Positions 14,828 to 18,316 of a stretch of 18,316 nt of DNA are shown one piece after another. The translations under genes and the position numbers were made by a program. Numbering within the stretch: the stretch's first letter is position 1; the number at the start of each line of letters is the position of its first letter. The notes under the pieces were generated by a model. That model was not told the DNA's origin and ran no database searches. It saw only the letters and a program-made list of their open reading frames with translations. Source of the DNA: Clostridiales bacterium UBA4080 (lineage in GTDB: Bacteria; Bacillota; Clostridia; Lachnospirales; Vallitaleaceae); NCBI GenBank assembly GCA_002381865.1, contig DFYO01000014.1, positions 1-18,316 on the forward strand, written 5' to 3'.

Positions 14828-16063
14828 TTATTTATTTGATAAGTATATACTTTTAGCTCTTGGAAAGGGTTCTAAGGCTCTTTCTAATATTCCATGAACG
14901 TGAGCAATAACAACCCCGTAATTAGTAATGTTAACCTCTTGATTTTTTGCTTCGCCCATTCTTCCTTTCATTGCTTTTGCATTAAGCATACATCCTCCAC
15001 AATGAATTATAAGCTTATATCCTTGCAGATTTTCAGAAAAATCATGACCAGATTGATGATGAAACTCAATGTTTTTGCCCGTTTTCTGCCTTATCCATCT
15101 TGGTATTTTTACCGTTCCTATATCATCTGACTGCTGATGATGTGTACATGCTTCACAAATTAGAATTTTGTCACCATCTTGGAGCTTTTCAATTGCCTTA
15201 ACACCTTCCACCATAATTTCTAAATCGCCCTTATATCTTGCAAACAGTATAGAAAATGAAGTCATAGGAATGTCCTTTGGAGTATCCGCTGCAACCTTCA
15301 AAAATGCCTGGGAGTCAGTTATTACAATTTTAGGTTTTTCACCTAATTTGCTCAAGGTATTTCTTAACTCGTGCTCCTTTGTTATTACTGCTATAGCATC
15401 GCTTTCTAAAATATCTCTAATTGTCTGCTGCTGTGGTAAAATGAGTCTTCCTTTTGGAGCAGAATCATCTATTGGTGTTACTAATACCACTAAATCACTT
15501 GGATTTATTAAGTCTCCAACTATACAAAACTTATCCTTTTCCTCAGGTACTAGTAATGCTATTTTTTCCTTTAATGTATGGATGCCTTTTTTTTCGATTG
15601 CAGAAACCTTTACCATCGGAACTTCTAATACTTCTTCAAGCTTTTTTTCCAGATTTTTTATATCATCTTTCGCATCAATTTTGTTAATAACTGCTAAAAC
15701 AGGTATTTTCTTTTCTCTTAGCTCTTTAATCCAAGCCTCTTCAAGCTCCAAATCTTCTCTTGTAGCATCAATAACAACAACTGCAATATCCGTTTTTTTC
15801 ATTACCTCTATGGTTTTTTTGACTCTCATTTGTCCTAGCTCACCCTCATCATCAAGACCTGCAGTATCAATCATAACTACAGGGCCAAGAGGTAGAAGCT
15901 CCATAGCCTTATAAACAGGATCTGTCGTTGTCCCAAGAACCTCAGATACGAGAGCAAGCTCTTGTCCTGTAACTGCATTAATTATACTTGATTTTCCTGC
16001 ATTTCTTCTTCCAAAGAAAGCTATATGAACACGATTTGATCTTGGTGTATTATTCAAACTCAT
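14828..16063 (-). CDS. hydF: [FeFe]-hydrogenase maturation GTPase HydF
   Basis: HydF is the scaffold on which the 2Fe subcluster made by HydE and HydG is completed and then passed to the hydrogenase. The 411-aa chain has an N-terminal GTPase domain with GRRNAGKS (18-25), DTAG (66-69) and NKID (127-130), a central dimerisation domain (about 175-285), and a C-terminal cluster domain with CTH (Cys306, His308) and HCGGC (Cys355, Cys358), the conserved CxH...CxxC ligand set. The length is normal for the family. GGAG lies 10 nt before the ATG. One base separates the aspA stop from this start (TAAAATG), so the two are very likely translationally coupled. HydE and HydG are not in this window and must be encoded elsewhere. 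Confidence 0.97.
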   Translation of the reverse strand: MSLNNTPRSNRVHIAFFGRRNAGKSSIINAVTGQELALVSEVLGTTTDPVYKAMELLPLGPVVMIDTAGLDDEGELGQMRVKKTIEVMKKTDIAVVVIDATREDLELEEAWIKELREKKIPVLAVINKIDAKDDIKNLEKKLEEVLEVPMVKVSAIEKKGIHTLKEKIALLVPEEKDKFCIVGDLINPSDLVVLVTPIDDSAPKGRLILPQQQTIRDILESDAIAVITKEHELRNTLSKLGEKPKIVITDSQAFLKVAADTPKDIPMTSFSILFARYKGDLEIMVEGVKAIEKLQDGDKILICEACTHHQQSDDIGTVKIPRWIRQKTGKNIEFHHQSGHDFSENLQGYKLIIHCGGCMLNAKAMKGRMGEAKNQEVNITNYGVVIAHVHGILERALEPFPRAKSIYLSNK

Positions 16064-16064
16064 T

Positions 16065-17477
16065 TTACTGATTCTCCTTTCCTGGTATCCCAGGGGAAGT
16101 AATTTGATAGATATTGAAAATTTTCTCTATTTCTTCTGGGCTAATAAGACCCTCTTCTAGTACAATCTGTCTAACAGTTTTATTCTCTTCCTGTGACCTA
16201 ATCGCAATTTCACAGCCTTTGTCATAACCCAGATGATAAACTAAGGCTGTTGCCATAGCTGAGGAATATTCAAGATTGCTTGTGCATTTTTCCTGATTAG
16301 AGCTAATTCCTTCAATACACTTTTCAATAAAAGTACCTATTCCATTATATAATAATGAATATGATTCAAGTAGTGCCTCAGCTACCAATGGAGTAAATGC
16401 ATTTAATTCCAGCTGCCCCATCATTGCAGCTTGTGTAATGCAAGAATCATTTCCAATTACTCTAAGGCCAATTTGAGCAATCATCTCACAAATAACCGGA
16501 TTAACTTTTCCCGGCATAATTGATGAACCTGCTTGTACAGGAGGAAGCTTTATTTCGCCAAGCCCTCCTGACGGACCTGATGCAAGCAGTCTTAAATCAT
16601 TAGAAATTTTTATTAGGTTGACAGCCAATGCTTTCAATAATCCTGATACCTCCACAAAAACATCTAAATTCTGAGTTGCATCTACCAAAAAATCACTTCT
16701 GGATAATCCTAGTCCTGTATTATCCTGCAAATAATCTGTTATAAGATAAATATATTCCATTGGAGCATTCATTCCTGTTCCTATTGCAGTTCCTCCAATA
16801 TTTACCTCCCTAAGTCTTTCCTCGACTTTATATATTCTCCATCTGTCTCTAGCTATTGCTCTTGCCCAAGCACCAAATTCCTGTCCGAGTGTAATAGGCA
16901 AGGCATCCATTAACTGGGTCCTACCTAGCTTTAATACACTGCTAAACTGATTTTCTTTAGTCTGCAATGCCTCTTGAAGCTTTGAAACCTTAACACTAAG
17001 TCTTCTTGTTTCTCGAATTGCTGCAATTCTCAAGGCTGTTGGATAAACATCATTCGTTGATTGGGATAAATTAACATGATTAAGTGGATGTATTATTGAA
17101 TAATTTCCTTTTGTGTGGCCTAGCTTTTCAAGTGCGGCATTAGCAATCACTTCATTTATATTCATATTTGTTGAAGTACCTGCACCACCTTGATATGCGT
17201 CAGTGTATAAAGCTTTCCAATAATTTGAATTTTCCTGATTCAAAAGAATATCATCACAGACTGTAACAATCGCTTCTGCAATGCTATTGTCTAATAATCC
17301 AATTTTATAATTTGCCTGAGCTGCCGCCTTTTTAACTTCTATAATTGCTAATATAAGCTTGCTATTTACTGCTCTGTTACTAATATTGAAATTCTCAATA
17401 GCTCTAGCTGTGTGAATCCCATAATAGCTTTCGGCTAATATCTCTTTGTTTCCTAATTGATCTTTTTCTATTCTCAT
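16065..17477 (-). CDS. aspA: Aspartate ammonia-lyase
   Basis: This 470-aa cytosolic member of the fumarase/aspartase superfamily converts L-aspartate to fumarate and ammonia. GAGTSTNMNINE (98-109), LSQSTNDVYPTA (137-148), GRTQLMDALP (185-194) and the flexible catalytic loop GSSIMPGKVNP (317-327, Ser318 or Ser319 as base) are present. YYGIHTARAIENF near the N-terminus favours aspartase over fumarase. The tetramer core helices look complete. Start: a TTG at 17492 would begin before the AAAGGA site; the ATG at 17475-17477 follows it at proper spacing. It is joined to hydF by a single-base gap. I recall aspA near hydrogenase maturation genes in other anaerobes, which suggests a link between ammonia or fumarate supply and the hydrogenase. 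A 220-nt leader precedes it. Confidence 0.95.
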   Translation of the reverse strand: MRIEKDQLGNKEILAESYYGIHTARAIENFNISNRAVNSKLILAIIEVKKAAAQANYKIGLLDNSIAEAIVTVCDDILLNQENSNYWKALYTDAYQGGAGTSTNMNINEVIANAALEKLGHTKGNYSIIHPLNHVNLSQSTNDVYPTALRIAAIRETRRLSVKVSKLQEALQTKENQFSSVLKLGRTQLMDALPITLGQEFGAWARAIARDRWRIYKVEERLREVNIGGTAIGTGMNAPMEYIYLITDYLQDNTGLGLSRSDFLVDATQNLDVFVEVSGLLKALAVNLIKISNDLRLLASGPSGGLGEIKLPPVQAGSSIMPGKVNPVICEMIAQIGLRVIGNDSCITQAAMMGQLELNAFTPLVAEALLESYSLLYNGIGTFIEKCIEGISSNQEKCTSNLEYSSAMATALVYHLGYDKGCEIAIRSQEENKTVRQIVLEEGLISPEEIEKIFNIYQITSPGIPGKENQ

Positions 17478-17546
17478 ATGATTTCCTTTCAAAAAATATA
17501 TTTTTCATATATCAAAGAAGAAAGTGCTTTAAAACACGTTTCTTTT

Positions 17547-17588
17547 ATTATAGAAAAGTTCAAACTATTACAAGCAAATCGAACTTTT
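17547..17588 (-). promoter_or_regulatory. Second hairpin and possible internal promoter in the aspA leader
   Basis: AAAAGTTC (17554-17561, + strand) and GAACTTTT (17581-17588) form an 8-bp stem, extendable to 10 bp with a G-U pair, around a 15- to 19-nt loop. It has no U-run. The same stretch contains a minus-strand TTGCTT (17572-17577) and TATAAT (17547-17552) spaced by 19 bp, which could start a shorter aspA transcript downstream of the attenuator-like element. Confidence 0.35.
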
Positions 17589-17596
17589 TTGTTATT

Positions 17597-17698
17597 AAAA
17601 AAACTCTCTAGTGGCACAAGGGCATAAAGAGTTTCAAAACTCAAATTGTGCTTCCTAGTCGCAGGCATTCCCTTGATTTCAGAAATATTTTGTTTAAT
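17597..17698 (-). ncRNA. Candidate structured leader RNA / attenuator or small RNA upstream of aspA-hydF
   Basis: A transcript of about 100 nt is predicted from the promoter at 17705-17733. Its 3' end forms a terminator: TAAAGAGTTT (17625-17634) pairs with AAACTCTCTA (17601-17610) over 10 bp with one G-U, followed by a U-run (down to 17597). The upstream arm of that terminator also pairs in a competing hairpin GAGTTTCAAAACTC (17629-17642). Two further helices compete for the terminator-loop segment 17614-17622: GCACAA with TTGTGC (17646-17651), and CAAGGG with CCCTTG (17670-17675). Mutually exclusive helices and a U-run are the layout of a riboswitch or attenuator. I do not recognise a known riboswitch, T-box, 6S or SRP RNA consensus in it. 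It could equally be a free small RNA. Confidence 0.5.
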
Positions 17699-17704
17699 GT
17701 ATCA

Positions 17705-17733
17705 ATTATAAAATAAGCCTTATAAAAACACAA
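17705..17733 (-). promoter_or_regulatory. Promoter of the aspA-hydF leader RNA
   Basis: On the minus strand TTGTGT (17728-17733) and a perfect TATAAT (17705-17710) are spaced by 17 bp. Transcription should start near 17698, about 220 nt before the aspA start codon. The -35 matches consensus at 3 of 6 positions and the -10 at all 6. Confidence 0.6.
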
Positions 17734-18003
17734 CGGATTTTTTATATTTCAAATTTCTATATGTTTTTTATAATTGTACATATCTTCTCAGCTTTTTAAC
17801 TCTTTTATATTCTCCCTGTTTTCAAACATATAAATTAGTGTTATTATTATTTAGAAGAAAAACCGAAATATTTTTTGCAGATAAGTACGAATTTCGAAAC
17901 GACATTGTTTGTTTTTAATAATAAACGCATTGCTTTATTTTCAAACAAAAAATTTTCTTTCCTTCAGATTTATTAATTTATAAGAAAGGTGCTTAAATAT
18001 ATC
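17734..18003. other. Intergenic region between the aspA leader and the second ABC-F gene
   Basis: This stretch of 270 nt has no credible ORF or RNA gene. A 12-codon frame at 17761-17799 lacks a ribosome-binding site. It should hold the + strand promoter of the following ABC-F gene, but I find no convincing -35/-10 pair. AAAGGTG at 17985-17991 is the likely ribosome-binding site for that gene. Confidence 0.4.
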
Positions 18004-18316
18004 GTGATACTTTCATGTAATAATATAACAAAATCTTTTGTAACAGATATGCTTTTTTCAAATATTAGCTTTGTAGTGAATGAATATGATAAAGTTGCTC
18101 TTGTTGGAATTAATGGTGCTGGCAAATCAACCCTTTTAAAAATAATAATCGGAGAACTCCCTGCCGATTCGGGGGAAATAATTATTTCGAATGGCACCAC
18201 AATTGGATACCTAGCTCAAAACGCTATGCTTGCTTCTGATCGAACCTTATATGATGAAATATTAACCACAAAAGAAGCTTTAATCCATATGGAAAAAGAG
18301 CTTTTAAGAATGGAAA
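18004..18316 (+). CDS. ABC-F family ATPase, N-terminal part (cut by window end)
   Basis: The first 104 codons of a second ABC-F protein are visible. The product starts with the family-typical MILSCNNITKSF, has Walker A GINGAGKST in the first cassette, then GELPADSGEI and the TIGYLAQNAML Q-loop region, and runs off the window in the helical part that precedes the signature motif. The start is taken as GTG (18004-18006), giving the usual ABC-F N-terminus; the candidate Shine-Dalgarno AAAGGTG is 12 nt upstream, longer than ideal, and a GTG at 17989 in frame overlaps it. It is unlike the ABC-F protein at 2436-3992 in detail, so it is a paralogue rather than a duplicate. Whether it is a housekeeping or antibiotic-protection type cannot be told from this part. 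Confidence 0.88.
   Translation, partial: MILSCNNITKSFVTDMLFSNISFVVNEYDKVALVGINGAGKSTLLKIIIGELPADSGEIIISNGTTIGYLAQNAMLASDRTLYDEILTTKEALIHMEKELLRME

Noticed and set aside
15168..15914. A 248-codon open frame on the + strand within hydF
   Set aside because: It is the antisense shadow of hydF. The product is Ser/Ile/Phe-rich low-complexity sequence with no domain, and hydF is unambiguous on the other strand.
17597..17698. Identification of the aspA leader RNA as 6S, SRP RNA, T-box or a known riboswitch class
   Set aside because: I compared it from memory with the SRP tetraloop region, the T-box sequence, c-di-GMP, fluoride, preQ1, guanidine, SAM and glycine consensus elements and saw no match. 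It is reported only as a candidate structured RNA.
17761..17799. A 12-codon upstream frame before the second ABC-F gene, considered as a leader peptide for antibiotic attenuation
   Set aside because: It has no Shine-Dalgarno sequence, lies more than 200 nt from the gene and shows no linked terminator hairpin.

Overview
The window looks like a chromosomal segment of an anaerobic, low-GC Firmicute of the class Clostridia, probably close to Lachnospiraceae. The base composition is strongly AT-rich, ribosome-binding sites are AGGAGG-like, and the genes include a PPi-type phosphofructokinase, an [FeFe]-hydrogenase with its maturase HydF, the redox sensor Rex, and a divergent NAD-dependent DNA ligase of a kind I associate with that family. 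I see no insertion sequence, prophage, CRISPR array, tRNA or rRNA. This is mostly core genome in good order.

Layout. 1-1450: promoter, a PPi-type 6-phosphofructokinase gene and a hairpin terminator, all on +. 1620-11565: a long minus-strand block, read from right to left as acpS, bifunctional NAD(P)HX repair enzyme, alr, MATE exporter, yebC, ligA, a 55-codon Cys/Lys-rich small ORF, an ABC-F ATPase and a HAD hydrolase, closed by a 13-bp hairpin. Most gaps are 1-63 nt, so large parts are probably co-transcribed; the 166-nt gap between alr and the MATE gene is the likeliest break. 11566-11894: a divergent regulatory gap. 11895-12482: a guanine deaminase gene and a terminator shared with the convergent rex. 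12507-14734: rex (-) and an [FeFe]-hydrogenase gene (+) diverge from a 188-nt region holding Rex-box-like sites and a textbook rex promoter. 14786-17477: a shared terminator, then aspA-hydF on the minus strand with a single base between them. 17478-18003: a long leader/intergenic region with a candidate structured RNA. 18004-18316: the start of a second ABC-F gene, cut by the window edge.

How the genes fit together. The right half is a redox and hydrogen-metabolism neighbourhood. Rex senses NADH/NAD+, the ferredoxin-domain hydrogenase disposes of or senses reducing equivalents, HydF assembles the hydrogenase 2Fe subcluster, and aspartate ammonia-lyase makes fumarate and ammonia in the same operon as hydF. 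The left block combines cell-envelope and lipid supply (acpS, alr), metabolite repair, DNA joining and translation-associated ATPases. The most interesting points are the attenuator-like RNA upstream of aspA-hydF, the Rex-box overlap with the rex promoter, the TSCCCP-type hydrogenase, the motif changes in LigA, and the unlisted small Cys/Lys-rich gene.
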